DNA from: Tenacibaculum discolor
GTDB taxonomy: Bacteria; Bacteroidota; Bacteroidia; Flavobacteriales; Flavobacteriaceae
DNA length: 64,000 nucleotides
Assembly: GCF_003664185.1 (NCBI RefSeq)
Contig: NZ_RCCS01000005.1
Coordinates: forward strand, 310,001 to 374,000
Reading direction: 5' to 3'
The notes under the pieces are model-generated. The model saw nothing but the letters and a program-made list of their open reading frames with translations. It was not told the origin of the DNA and did not search any database. The translations under genes and the position numbers were made by a program. The stretch's first letter is position 1. Each line of letters starts with the position of its first letter. Shown here piece after piece: positions 19,607-27,700 of this stretch.

Positions 19607-20227
19607 TTACCTTTTGTAATTAGAATTAACCAAACATTTGTTGTTTTTCCATTTTCCGACTAGTGATTTTTTAGGAATCACCTCATCATTACAGGTTAAA
19701 AAGGTGCCTTTTTTATCTTTTTTTATAACCTTTAACTTTCCTTGGAGTATAGCATTGATTACTCTATATATTAATCCTTTTTTCGGAAGATTATCGTCTT
19801 TTCTAGAAAGTGTTAAGCCAATTTCGTTGTTAAATAAATCCATTTCAGAAGAAATTTGATCAGGAATAACACCATCTTCTAACTTTCTGTCTTTGTATGT
19901 TTTGTAGTTGTCTTTTTCGTGAGCCTTACCAAGTGAACGGGCTGCGTTTTCTCCAATTTCTTGTTGTAATAAAGCCATCCAAAAAGCATGACGAAATGCA
20001 TCTACTTGTCCGCCTGCATGATCCCTGTCTAGTAGGGGAGAAACTCTTAGAGAGTCACTTACTCTTGATGCTTCACGTGAAACAATAAAAGCTTTTTTAG
20101 CTTTAAAAGGGTGGAGTAGTACCCATGTTTTTTGAGCTCTTTGTAGTTTTTTAAATTGATGCCAGTTGGATTGGGCGTTGGTTACAAGATTAAAAATCAT
20201 GAAAACTATGATAAATACTTTTTGCAT
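19607..20227 (-). CDS. Exported protein with DAFRHAFW motif (DUF6973-like)
   Basis: A 206-residue protein with a signal peptide (MQKVFIIVFMIFNLVTNAQS). The mid region has GGQVDAFRHAFWMALL at about 74-89 and conserved-looking HEKDNY and NNEIGL segments, which I recall from the DUF6973 family of uncharacterised envelope proteins; the match is from memory. The conserved His/Asp suggest possible enzymatic activity, but nothing firmer. First gene of a three-gene run with the hydrolase and AlkB-like genes. A -7 box TATCTTTG (complement of 20246-20253) lies just upstream. Confidence 0.7.
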   Translation of the reverse strand: MQKVFIIVFMIFNLVTNAQSNWHQFKKLQRAQKTWVLLHPFKAKKAFIVSREASRVSDSLRVSPLLDRDHAGGQVDAFRHAFWMALLQQEIGENAARSLGKAHEKDNYKTYKDRKLEDGVIPDQISSEMDLFNNEIGLTLSRKDDNLPKKGLIYRVINAILQGKLKVIKKDKKGTFLTCNDEVIPKKSLVGKWKNNKCLVNSNYKR

Positions 20228-20245
20228 TAAAATATTTTTTTAAAT

Positions 20246-20253
20246 CAAAGATA
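20246..20253 (-). promoter_or_regulatory. -7 promoter element of the 20.2-18.3 kb minus operon
   Basis: TATCTTTG on the minus strand, 19 nt before the start codon at 20227. No good TTTG is seen at the expected -33 distance, so the call is tentative. Confidence 0.4.
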
Positions 20254-20309
20254 CATTGGTTTTGTCAGCTCTTCCTGTTTTTTTCGACAAACGATAAAAC
20301 TATGTAAAA

Positions 20310-21155
20310 ATGGCGGTACAAGATATTCAAAACTATTCCTATCAAAATATTTTTTCGTTACAAACAGTTCAGTTTGAAGAATTATGTGTGGTAAACTCAC
20401 CACAGCAAATAGATCAATACAAAGTATTTTGGATAAAAGAAGGAACAGGTAGGTATAACATCGATTTTAAAAGTTATTCTTTTGAAGATGGAGTATTGTT
20501 TTTTTTATCACCAGGACAAGTGTTTTCAGTAGAATCAGAAAAAATTAAAGAAGCTTATCAACTTAGTTTTACTAGAGATTTTTACTGTATTCAAACGCAC
20601 GATGCTGAGGTATCGTGTAATGGAGTATTGTTTAATAATATATATGAAACACCTTTTGTAGTACCTTCAGGAAAAGAAGTCTCAAAATTAGATTTTATTC
20701 TTCAAAATTTAATAGAGGAGTTTGAGTTAGAAGAAACAGCCCAATACGATATGTTACAATCGCTTTTAAAACAATTTATTGTATATTCTGTACGGATAAA
20801 AAAAGAAAAAGATGTTGTAAAGGAGAGTGTAGAAACCAAGCTTTTTAAAGATTTTAGTTTATTGGTAGAACAAAATTTTAAAAAGATACACCGAGTTACA
20901 GAATATGCCTATCGGTTAGGTTTATCACCAAAATCACTAACAAAACACCTTCAAAAAATAGGAACAGAAACACCAAGCGACTTTATAAAAAATAGAATTA
21001 TAACCGAAGCAAAAAGGTTGTTGTTATATACAGATGATTCTATTAAAGAAGTTGCTTTTGATTTAGGATTCAATGACCCTGCGTACTTTTCTCGATTTTT
21101 TACAAAATCTACTGGGCAATCGCCAAAACAATTTAAAAGAAGCTATAGCTTATAA
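20310..21155 (+). CDS. AraC family transcriptional regulator
   Basis: A 281-residue regulator. The N-terminal part (about 15-130) looks like an AraC-type cupin ligand-binding region. The C-terminal part (about 180-278) carries the two helix-turn-helix motifs, ending with the family signature IKEVAFDLGFNDPAYFSRFFTKSTGQSPKQF. It is divergent from the exported-protein operon and upstream, on the same strand, of the small Cys protein/AhpD/cupredoxin genes. A tandem direct repeat ahead of that operon (21341-21376) is a good candidate for its operator. Confidence 0.92.
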   Translation: MAVQDIQNYSYQNIFSLQTVQFEELCVVNSPQQIDQYKVFWIKEGTGRYNIDFKSYSFEDGVLFFLSPGQVFSVESEKIKEAYQLSFTRDFYCIQTHDAEVSCNGVLFNNIYETPFVVPSGKEVSKLDFILQNLIEEFELEETAQYDMLQSLLKQFIVYSVRIKKEKDVVKESVETKLFKDFSLLVEQNFKKIHRVTEYAYRLGLSPKSLTKHLQKIGTETPSDFIKNRIITEAKRLLLYTDDSIKEVAFDLGFNDPAYFSRFFTKSTGQSPKQFKRSYSL

Positions 21156-21163
21156 AAGAAAAA

Positions 21164-21314
21164 ACCACGCAACGCGTGGTAAACTACACAACTAATAAAG
21201 TTTTTTGTTACACTAATACAAACAACCTTTTTTCGACGAGATAAAAGTACTACAGTAAACATGTTAATACGTTACCTGTACTTTATGAAACCGTGAATAA
21301 AAAGCTAGCTTTTT
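21164..21314. repeat. Cluster of short inverted repeats downstream of the AraC gene
   Basis: Three palindromic elements follow the AraC stop. ACCACGC-AAC-GCGTGGT (21164-21180) is a possible terminator without a downstream T run. A longer imperfect repeat lies at 21244-21283, with arms starting AAAGTAC and ending GTACTTT. A 16-nt perfect palindrome AAAAAGCTAGCTTTTT is at 21299-21314. No ORF was found in 21181-21340. They probably end the AraC transcript and insulate the next promoter. Confidence 0.5.
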
Positions 21315-21340
21315 GTAAGAAAACTGTTAGCAAAACAGTA

Positions 21341-21376
21341 TGTCCAAGTTTTAAGAACCTTTGTCCATTTTTTAAG
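21341..21376 (+). promoter_or_regulatory. Tandem direct-repeat operator (candidate AraC-type binding sites)
   Basis: TGTCCA-NN-TTTTAAG occurs twice, at 21341-21355 and 21362-21376, with start-to-start spacing of exactly 21 bp (two helical turns). The second copy overlaps where the -33 element should be for the -7-like CACCTTTG at 21391-21398. This arrangement is classic for an AraC-family activator contacting RNA polymerase. The adjacent AraC gene is the obvious candidate. Confidence 0.7.
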
Positions 21377-21390
21377 GTCTATTCCTGTCG

Positions 21391-21398
21391 CACCTTTG
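21391..21398 (+). promoter_or_regulatory. -7 element of the small Cys protein/AhpD/cupredoxin operon
   Basis: CACCTTTG, one mismatch from TAnnTTTG, 25 nt before the first ATG at 21424. The lack of a clean TTTG -33 box fits a promoter that needs an activator. Confidence 0.5.
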
Positions 21399-21423
21399 TA
21401 CCAGAATTCAAAAACAAGGAATT

Positions 21424-21525
21424 ATGAGAACAGAAATTAACCAATGCCCAAATTGTTGGGGATATCAAGAATACGACGAGCAGTTTCCAGAAAGAGAATT
21501 ATGTAACTGCGAAAAAATAAACTAA
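21424..21525 (+). CDS. Small cysteine-rich protein (33 aa)
   Basis: A 33-codon frame opening MRTEINQCPNCWGYQEYDE and ending LCNCEKIN. C8-x2-C11 and C28-x-C30 form a four-cysteine set that could bind one zinc or an Fe-S/copper centre. AAGGA lies 6 nt before the ATG, the frame sits between a plausible promoter and the AhpD-like gene (18-nt gap), and the start-to-stop length fits the space exactly. I do not recognise a named family. Its place in the operon suggests it works with the AhpD-like and cupredoxin-like proteins. Confidence 0.65.
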   Translation: MRTEINQCPNCWGYQEYDEQFPERELCNCEKIN

Positions 21526-21543
21526 AAAGACAACATTAAAATT

Positions 21544-22101
21544 ATGAGTACAAGAATTGAAACTTTAGATCCAGAAACCACAACAGGAAAATCAAAAGAA
21601 TTGTTTGATGCAGTTCAAAATAAGTTAGGATTTATTCCAAACCTAATTAAAGTAATGGGGAATTCACCAGCACTTTTACAAAGTTATTTAAGCTTAGGAG
21701 AATTAAACGGAAGTGGAAACTTTTCAAACAAGTTTAGAGAGCAATTAGCTTTAGTTATTGCAGAAGAAAATGAATGTAACTATTGTTTATCTGCACACAC
21801 AGCCATAGGAAAAAATAATGGTTTATCAGAAGAAGAAATTGAACAAAATAGACAAGCTGAGGCTTCTGATGCAAAAACCAAAGCAGGTTTAAAATTTGCA
21901 CAAAGTGTTACAAAAAACAAAGGAAATGTGAGTTCAGCAGAAATAGCTGAGGTAAAAGCAGCAGGATATAATGACGGAGATATTTTAGAAATCGTTTTAA
22001 ATGTTGTTGCAAATACCTTAACAAATTATGTAAACCATATTGCAGAAACCGAAGTTGATTTTCCAAAAGTAGAAGCAGGAAAATTTAAACAAAACGCATA
22101 A
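21544..22101 (+). CDS. Carboxymuconolactone decarboxylase/AhpD-like alkylhydroperoxidase family protein
   Basis: A 185-residue helical protein. The AhpD-type active site is visible as E77-C78-x2-C81-x3-H85 in ENECNYCLSAHTAIG. Proteins of this type act as thiol peroxidases or as disulfide-exchange partners; the length and the absence of a decarboxylase-specific context favour the peroxidase-like branch. It is second in a run with the 33-aa Cys protein, and the cupredoxin-like gene follows 103 nt on. The operon is probably controlled by the neighbouring AraC protein. Confidence 0.88.
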   Translation: MSTRIETLDPETTTGKSKELFDAVQNKLGFIPNLIKVMGNSPALLQSYLSLGELNGSGNFSNKFREQLALVIAEENECNYCLSAHTAIGKNNGLSEEEIEQNRQAEASDAKTKAGLKFAQSVTKNKGNVSSAEIAEVKAAGYNDGDILEIVLNVVANTLTNYVNHIAETEVDFPKVEAGKFKQNA

Positions 22102-22104
22102 AAA

Positions 22105-22170
22105 ACGAATAGCTCTTGTAGCTTTATTAACAGAGTGTAGTTATGGGGTTTTGGTTGCAAAGCTATTCGT
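22105..22170 (+). repeat. Inverted repeat between AhpD-like and cupredoxin-like genes
   Basis: A perfect 10-bp inverted repeat ACGAATAGCT (22105-22114) and AGCTATTCGT (22161-22170) encloses 46 nt that contain a further short CTCT/AGAG pairing. It fills most of the 103-nt gap and is followed by AAAAAAA rather than Ts on the plus strand. It may be an mRNA processing or stability element. Confidence 0.55.
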
Positions 22171-22204
22171 CTTAAAAAAAGTAAAACCATAAAAATCAAT
22201 AAAA

Positions 22205-22567
22205 ATGAAAAAAGTAGTAGCTATTTTAGTATTATTAGTAGGATTTGCATTTACAGCAAATGCACAAAAAGCAAAAACCATTTCTTTAGAACAAACAAAA
22301 GGAAAGTTTACCCAACAGTCTTTAACACTTTCTGAAGGAACTTATGTTTTTGAAATTTCTAATAAAAATGTTGGACATGATGTAGGTTTTGTATTAGCGC
22401 CAAAGGGAAAAACAGATGAAAAGCATCATATAAAAAATGCATACGTAACATCTTTGGTAAAAAACAATAGTAAGTCAAGCTCTAAAAAAGTAACCTTAAC
22501 AAAAGGAGAGTACGTTTACTTTTGCCCGTTGAATCCAACACCTCAATACACTTTAACGGTGAAGTAA
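22205..22567 (+). CDS. Exported cupredoxin-like protein
   Basis: A 120-residue protein with a signal peptide (MKKVVAILVLLVGFAFTANA, then QK). The mature part is a short beta-sandwich of the cupredoxin type, with H58 in NVGHDVGFVL and C107 in YVYFCPLNPTPQYTL. The second histidine and methionine that normally follow the cysteine in blue-copper proteins are not present at the usual spacing, so copper binding is uncertain or altered. It is the last gene of the AraC-linked operon and would act in the periplasm. A strong terminator follows. Confidence 0.82.
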   Translation: MKKVVAILVLLVGFAFTANAQKAKTISLEQTKGKFTQQSLTLSEGTYVFEISNKNVGHDVGFVLAPKGKTDEKHHIKNAYVTSLVKNNSKSSSKKVTLTKGEYVYFCPLNPTPQYTLTVK

Positions 22568-22592
22568 TAATTAAAATTTGATTAATAATTTT

Positions 22593-22618
22593 AAAGAGCC
22601 CTTATTTAGGGCTCTTTT
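22593..22618 (+). terminator. Terminator of the cupredoxin-like gene
   Basis: A 10-bp stem AAAGAGCCCT/AGGGCTCTTT (22593-22602, 22608-22617) with a 5-nt loop. Confidence 0.9.
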
Positions 22619-22644
22619 GTGTTTTTAATAAAAAAAGATTTTAT

Positions 22645-23067
22645 TTATTCAACACGTGAAAACATGCTTCCTAGTCCGTCGTAATTATTATCGGAAATCT
22701 CTAAGACGTTAGGTTTTGTAACTCTAATGATTCCTGACAGTATAATTCCAGAAATTTGTTGGTCACCAGATAGTTGTATGAATCTTTCTTCTTTATTTGA
22801 ATAAATAGCTTTTTTCATTGTTAGAGTATAGGTACCTTTTAAAGTTTCTTTACCATCTTCAAAAATTGAAAACTGATAGTTTTTTTCTAAGGTAAGTTGT
22901 ACTTTTTTACCAAGTGACTCAGGGGTTTTATGAATGTGGTTTCCAAAACCACCATCGGTATTGGTCCAATTCCAAGTTCCGACCAAATCGGAATTATCAA
23001 ATTTGTTTATTTGGCTAGAAGCACATGAAATAAGTGCGAAAGCGAATATGTAAAGTAGGTTTTTCAT
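22645..23067 (-). CDS. Small lipocalin-like lipoprotein
   Basis: A 140-residue lipoprotein (lipid Cys 15, FALISCASS). The mature part begins DLVGTWNWTN and continues with alternating beta-strand character, as in lipocalin-like domains. No function can be assigned. Its start overlaps the stop of the upstream PLDc_N gene by 4 nt, so the two are translationally coupled. Confidence 0.7.
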   Translation of the reverse strand: MKNLLYIFAFALISCASSQINKFDNSDLVGTWNWTNTDGGFGNHIHKTPESLGKKVQLTLEKNYQFSIFEDGKETLKGTYTLTMKKAIYSNKEERFIQLSGDQQISGIILSGIIRVTKPNVLEISDNNYDGLGSMFSRVE

Positions 23068-23297
23068 CGTGAAGGGTTTTTGTTTATTTTTTGTTCTCTT
23101 CCAATTAGGAAATATAAAACATTACCAAAAAAGTTAGCTAATAAAACAACGAGAATCCAAACAATTTTATTGTTTCCTTTAAACTCACTTTTTAAAATAT
23201 CAACAAGAGCAATAATTGTTGGAATAATTTCAATTAAAATAATTAAGATTAAAATTAGTTGCCATACTCCAATCATTTCTAAATAAGTCATCATCAC
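23064..23297 (-). CDS. PLDc_N-domain small membrane protein
   Basis: A 77-residue protein with two membrane helices (about 9-31 and 43-63). The second contains the WILVVLLANFFGNVLYFLIG signature of the phospholipase D nuclease N-terminal domain, here as a stand-alone protein. Many Bacteroidota carry such small proteins; the role is unknown. Several Met codons lie at the N-terminus (MMMTYLEM), so the true start may be a few residues later. Confidence 0.72.
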   Translation of the reverse strand: MMMTYLEMIGVWQLILILIILIEIIPTIIALVDILKSEFKGNNKIVWILVVLLANFFGNVLYFLIGREQKINKNPSR

Positions 23298-23340
23298 AAC
23301 AATTTTTAAACACTTAAAATAGTAAAAAACAAGAAAAACA

Positions 23341-23386
23341 AAAACGCCATTAAAATTTCCAAAAAAAGGAGTTTTAATGACGTTTT
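23341..23386 (-). terminator. Long hairpin downstream of pepP
   Basis: Arms AAAACGCCATTAAAA (23341-23355) and TTTTAATGACGTTTT (23372-23386) pair with one mismatch. The element lies between the pepP stop and the start of the PLDc_N gene, both on the minus strand, so it most likely ends the pepP transcript. Confidence 0.7.
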
Positions 23387-23405
23387 AAAAGTATGGGAAA
23401 TGATA

Positions 23406-24698
23406 CTATTTATTCATAATATCTTCTATTTCGTCAGCTTCAATAGGTATGTTACGCATTAAGTTGAATGGCTCACCTGTTTCTTGAACAACAACATCAT
23501 CCTCTAAACGAATACCAAAACCTTCATCAGGAATATAAATACCAGGTTCAACTGTAAATACTTGGTTTGCTTGCATTGGCTCATGTAACAATCCGTAGTC
23601 ATGCGTATCTAGCCCCATGTGGTGAGAAGTACCGTGCATAAAATACTTTTTATATGCTGGCCAGTTAGGATCTTCGTTTTGAACATCTGCTTTGTCTAAT
23701 AACCCTAAACCTAATAATTCCGAAGTCATTAATTTACCAACTTCAACATGATACTCAGCCCAAAGAGTTCCTGGAACTAACATTTTTGTCGCGTCATTTT
23801 TTACACGATTTACAGCATTATATACCTCTTTTTGTCTGTCTGTAAAACGTCCAGAAACAGGAATTGTACGAGACATATCTGATGAATAGTTAGCGTACTC
23901 AGCACCAACATCCATTAGAATTAAATCACCAGCCTTACATTGTTGGTTATTTTCAATGTAGTGTAACACGTTTGCATTGTTACCTGAAGCAATAATAGGT
24001 GTGTAAGCGAATTTCTTAGATCGATTTCTGATAAATTCGTGAATGTATTCTGCTTCAATTTCATACTCCCAAACACCTGGTTTTACGAAATCTAATACGC
24101 GTCTAAAACCTTTTTCAGTAATATCACAAGCCTTTTGAATTAAATCAATTTCAATTTGATCTTTTACTGAACGTAAACGTTGTAAAATAGGGTTACTTTT
24201 TGCAACTGAATGTGCAGGATATTTGTTTAATAACCATTTAGTAAAACGAGCTTCACGAGTTTCAGTTTCAACATTTGCACGATAGTGCTCGTTGGTATTA
24301 ATATAAACGGTATCAGCTAAAGCCATCATTTCAGCTAATACTTTTTCTAAATCTTGTAACCAGTGTACGTTTTTAATCCCGCTAGTTTCTAAAGCCTTTT
24401 CTTTGGTTAGTTTTTCACCTTCCCAAACAGCAATATGCTCATTAGTTTCACGTAAAAATAGTACTTCACGTAAATTTTCTTTCGGACAATCAGGGAATAA
24501 AATTAAGATACTCTCTTCTTGATCAACACCACTTAAAAAGAAAATATCACGGTGTTGTTCAAAAGGTAAAGTGCTATCGGCACTTACAGGATAAATATCG
24601 TTTGAGTTAAAAACAGCTAAACTATTATGCTTCATTTGAGCCATAAAGTTTTTGCGATTTTTTATAAATAATTGACTGTTTATTGCGTCGTACTTCAT
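23406..24698 (-). CDS. pepP: Aminopeptidase P family protein (M24B)
   Basis: A 430-residue dimetal enzyme that removes an N-terminal residue preceding proline. An N-terminal creatinase-like domain (about 1-165) precedes the pita-bread catalytic domain. The five metal ligands are seen in DVGAEYANYSSDMSRT (two Asp), HGTSHHMGLDTHD (His), TVEPGIYIP (Glu) and GFGIRLEDD (Glu). Length matches E. coli PepP. It has no signal peptide, so it is probably cytosolic, acting after the secreted peptidases. Confidence 0.94.
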   Translation of the reverse strand: MKYDAINSQLFIKNRKNFMAQMKHNSLAVFNSNDIYPVSADSTLPFEQHRDIFFLSGVDQEESILILFPDCPKENLREVLFLRETNEHIAVWEGEKLTKEKALETSGIKNVHWLQDLEKVLAEMMALADTVYINTNEHYRANVETETREARFTKWLLNKYPAHSVAKSNPILQRLRSVKDQIEIDLIQKACDITEKGFRRVLDFVKPGVWEYEIEAEYIHEFIRNRSKKFAYTPIIASGNNANVLHYIENNQQCKAGDLILMDVGAEYANYSSDMSRTIPVSGRFTDRQKEVYNAVNRVKNDATKMLVPGTLWAEYHVEVGKLMTSELLGLGLLDKADVQNEDPNWPAYKKYFMHGTSHHMGLDTHDYGLLHEPMQANQVFTVEPGIYIPDEGFGIRLEDDVVVQETGEPFNLMRNIPIEADEIEDIMNK

Positions 24699-24771
24699 AA
24701 TGATTCAATTAAATTGATAAGATTCCCTCAAAAATACGGAAAGAAACTGTGCAAATATTAGCCATTTGGCG

Positions 24772-25356
24772 CTAATTTATATTTTTTCGAATTCTACTCA
24801 TATGTCGAGTAGAGATTCCTAAAAATGAAGCTAAATAATGTAGTGGGACTTCTTGAAGTAATTTTGGTTCATTTACGAGTAGCTTTTTATAACGTTTTTC
24901 AGGAGTTAAGGTCAACAAATCAATACGGTAATCGTCAATTAAAAAAATTTGATTTTCTATAAAGTTGTAATAAAATTGATGAAAAGCCTTGTTGTTTTTC
25001 ATTAGGTGTTTAAAATCATTAATTTTTAACCCCCAAAGTTTACAGGAGCTTAATGCTTTTATATTTTTAGGGGAAGGAGTTTGTTGCAAAAAACTCTTTA
25101 AGGATGAGGCGAATCCGTTTCTTAAAGCTAAATAGGTGGTTTTTTCTTGTCCAGAAACGGTAACAGCGTATTGTAAGATACCACTCTCTACAAAACAGAA
25201 ATACCGACAAGCTTCTCCTTTTTTTACTAGAAATTCATTTTTTGATAAGGAAAACTCTTTAAAACAGTCAATAATTTCTGGAATTAAGGTGTTTAAGTTT
25301 TCATCATTTATGATGTTTTGTATGCGCTGTGTAATAGCTTTTTTAGAAGCGTCCAT
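24772..25356 (-). CDS. Crp/Fnr family transcriptional regulator
   Basis: A 194-residue regulator with an N-terminal cyclic-nucleotide-binding-like barrel (about 30-125; FLVKKGEACRYFCFVESG) and a short C-terminal helix-turn-helix (VPLHYLASFLGISTRHMSRIRKN). This reduced layout is common in Bacteroidota Crp-like proteins. The sensed ligand is unknown; no cysteine cluster of the Fnr type is seen. It stands alone between pepP and the DUF4382 gene. Confidence 0.88.
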   Translation of the reverse strand: MDASKKAITQRIQNIINDENLNTLIPEIIDCFKEFSLSKNEFLVKKGEACRYFCFVESGILQYAVTVSGQEKTTYLALRNGFASSLKSFLQQTPSPKNIKALSSCKLWGLKINDFKHLMKNNKAFHQFYYNFIENQIFLIDDYRIDLLTLTPEKRYKKLLVNEPKLLQEVPLHYLASFLGISTRHMSRIRKNIN

Positions 25357-25390
25357 TTATGGAAATAAATTTTAGCTTAAAAGTATAAAA

Positions 25391-25416
25391 AAAGGATGCT
25401 TTTTACAGCATCCTTT
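25391..25416 (-). terminator. Terminator of the DUF4382 gene
   Basis: A 9-bp stem AAAGGATGC/GCATCCTTT (25391-25399, 25408-25416); the A run at 25387-25393 gives a T tail on the minus strand. Confidence 0.85.
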
Positions 25417-25438
25417 GAAATAATTTATGTTAGGTGAG

Positions 25439-26221
25439 TTATTCTAACTCAACTGTTCCCATATCTGTATTTTCTCCTAATACTACAGTAACTTCTTCAA
25501 CTGTTTTAGCAGTTAATCCAGAAGCTTCATCAGGATTAAAAGTTACGCTATAAGTACCAGCAGGTACTCCGTGTAACATAAATTTACCTTCTTCATTTGT
25601 TAAAGCAGTGATAGGTTCTTCGGTACCAGAAACAGCACTAACCTCTACTTGGTATTCAAAAGGATTTACCATTCCAGAAATAGCTCCAGAAGCAGCTTCA
25701 GTAGTTACTCTAATAGTTGGCTTTAAGCTGTAGTCACCAGTACCTTCAACTACGATTGACTTATCAACCATAAAATCTAAGATAAACGTGTACTTTACAC
25801 CACCTACTAAATCTTGGTGTACGTTTAATTTTAATCCTGATTGTTGAGCGCTAGGGGTTGCTAAAGGAAAAGTTTCTCCATTTACAACAATAGAATTGTT
25901 ATCACCTAAAACTAAGCGAATTTGACCAATTTTACCAGCAGGTATTTCAGTATCCACTAATAAAGCGTCAATACCACCTGTTAACTCAAGTAAGTTGTAT
26001 ACTTGTGGAGCAACGTTTCCAAGGCTTTGCCAACCATTTTCTTCGTCTCCAGAGTTAATCATAACATCCTGTACGTCGATGTTTACTTCATCGTAATCTC
26101 CAGGAGCATCTACCAAGCGTACTGCTACTTTAGACATTTGTGGGGTGTCGTCACTAGAACAGCTAATAAAAGCGGTAAAGAAAGTTGCTAATGCAACTAG
26201 TAATAAAACATGTTTTTTCAT
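25439..26221 (-). CDS. DUF4382 domain lipoprotein
   Basis: A 260-residue lipoprotein (lipid Cys 21, FTAFISCSSDD). Residues about 30-175 form a DUF4382 domain (VAVRLVDAPGDYDEVNIDVQ at 32-51), and about 180-255 a carboxypeptidase-regulatory-like beta domain (TNEEGKFMLHGVPAGTYSVT). Members sit on the outer surface of marine Bacteroidota and have no firm function. It has its own terminator and no close operon partner. Confidence 0.88.
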   Translation of the reverse strand: MKKHVLLLVALATFFTAFISCSSDDTPQMSKVAVRLVDAPGDYDEVNIDVQDVMINSGDEENGWQSLGNVAPQVYNLLELTGGIDALLVDTEIPAGKIGQIRLVLGDNNSIVVNGETFPLATPSAQQSGLKLNVHQDLVGGVKYTFILDFMVDKSIVVEGTGDYSLKPTIRVTTEAASGAISGMVNPFEYQVEVSAVSGTEEPITALTNEEGKFMLHGVPAGTYSVTFNPDEASGLTAKTVEEVTVVLGENTDMGTVELE

Positions 26222-26331
26222 AATTATTGGTTTTTGTAATACACAGTAATTATAACAAGATTTATACCAAAATATTGCTTTGTTTAATTAGTAAGATTCT
26301 CAAATAACTGATAAAGAGCAAGATAGATTTG

Positions 26332-27654
26332 TTATTGAGGTGTTTTATTATTATTCCTTCTATTACGGTTGTTTCGCTTTCTAGGAGTATGTTTTTTTGA
26401 GTTTTCTGCTGAGGTTTTTTTTGTTTTTTTCTTTGGATCAGAAGAGGCTTTAAACGGCTTTTTAGCTGGTTTATTTCTAGGTTGCTGCTTTGGTCGTTCA
26501 GTTTTAATTTCATCTTTTATGGTAGATAAATCAAACCCTTCTAACTGAGAAACGATAATTTTTTGTCCTAATAACTTCTCAATACTTTTTAAGTATGCTT
26601 CCTCTTCTTGCGATACTAATGAAATAGCTTCTCCGCTAGCACCGGCTCTTCCTGTTCTACCAATTCGGTGTACATAATCTTCAGGAACGTTTGGAAGTTC
26701 AAAATTAATAACATGTGGTAGCAATGGAATGTCTAATCCACGAGCAGCAATATCAGTAGCTACCAAAACACGAATAGAGTTGTCTTTAAAGCCTTTTAAG
26801 GCTTTAGTTCTTGCTCCTTGACTTTTGTTTCCGTGAATAGCTGCGGCAGAAATTCCTCTTTTAATTAGTTTTTCAGTCAATCTATTAGCACCATGTTTAG
26901 TACGAGTAAAAATTAATACCTGACTCCAATTTCCTTTTGAAATTAATTGACCAACTAATTCGGTTTTCTTGCTTTTCGGAACTTTGTATAGTTTCTGATT
27001 TACTTTTTCAGCAGTCGTATTTTCAGGAGCTGCTTCAACCATCACAGGATTGTGTAAAATACCTTGCGCTAATTTTTTTATTTCTTTAGAAAAAGTAGCT
27101 GAAAACAATAAGTTTTGACGTTTTTGAGGTAAAAAAGAGATTATTTTTTTAATATCTCGTAAAAAACCCATGTCTAGCATTCTATCTGCTTCATCTAAAA
27201 CTAAAACATCTACACGTTTTAAAGAAAGTTGATTTTGTTCGTGTAAATCTATTAATCTACCAGGAGTAGCTACCAAAACATCAATTCCGTTTTTAAGTGT
27301 TGCTATTTGTGAACTAGGTTTTACTCCGCCAAAAATAGCGGTAGATTTAATATTTAAATGTGTACTGTATTCGCGCACATTATCATATACCTGAGCTGCT
27401 AACTCTCTTGTAGGTGTTAGTACCAATGCTTTGATTGGACGATATTTTGGATTCTTTTTTTCTGATATGTTTTGTAAAATAGGCAAGGTAAACCCTGCTG
27501 TTTTACCTGTTCCGGTTTGTGCAGAAGCTAATACGTCTTTGCCTTCTAAAATAACTGGAATTGCTTTTTCTTGAATAGGAGAGGGAGTTTCATACCCTTT
27601 TTCGGTTACAGCTTTCACTAAAGCTTTTGATAAACCTAACGATGTAAATGTCAT
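26332..27654 (-). CDS. rhlE: DEAD-box ATP-dependent RNA helicase (RhlE-like)
   Basis: A 440-residue RNA helicase. The Q motif (SPIQEKAIP), Walker A AQTGTGKT (about 45-52), [16 protein letters not shown] and [10 protein letters not shown] are all intact. The C-terminal 60 or so residues form a Lys/Pro/Arg/Asn-rich tail that probably binds RNA, as in RhlE-type proteins. An upstream ATG at 27687 is in frame, but a -7 element at 27701-27708 would leave almost no leader for it, so the start at 27654 (MTFTSLGLS) is preferred. Likely role: ribosome assembly or cold adaptation. Confidence 0.93.
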   Translation of the reverse strand: MTFTSLGLSKALVKAVTEKGYETPSPIQEKAIPVILEGKDVLASAQTGTGKTAGFTLPILQNISEKKNPKYRPIKALVLTPTRELAAQVYDNVREYSTHLNIKSTAIFGGVKPSSQIATLKNGIDVLVATPGRLIDLHEQNQLSLKRVDVLVLDEADRMLDMGFLRDIKKIISFLPQKRQNLLFSATFSKEIKKLAQGILHNPVMVEAAPENTTAEKVNQKLYKVPKSKKTELVGQLISKGNWSQVLIFTRTKHGANRLTEKLIKRGISAAAIHGNKSQGARTKALKGFKDNSIRVLVATDIAARGLDIPLLPHVINFELPNVPEDYVHRIGRTGRAGASGEAISLVSQEEEAYLKSIEKLLGQKIIVSQLEGFDLSTIKDEIKTERPKQQPRNKPAKKPFKASSDPKKKTKKTSAENSKKHTPRKRNNRNRRNNNKTPQ

Positions 27655-27700
27655 ATATAATTCTTCAGTAGTACCTAAAGAAGACACTACTATGAGCCAA

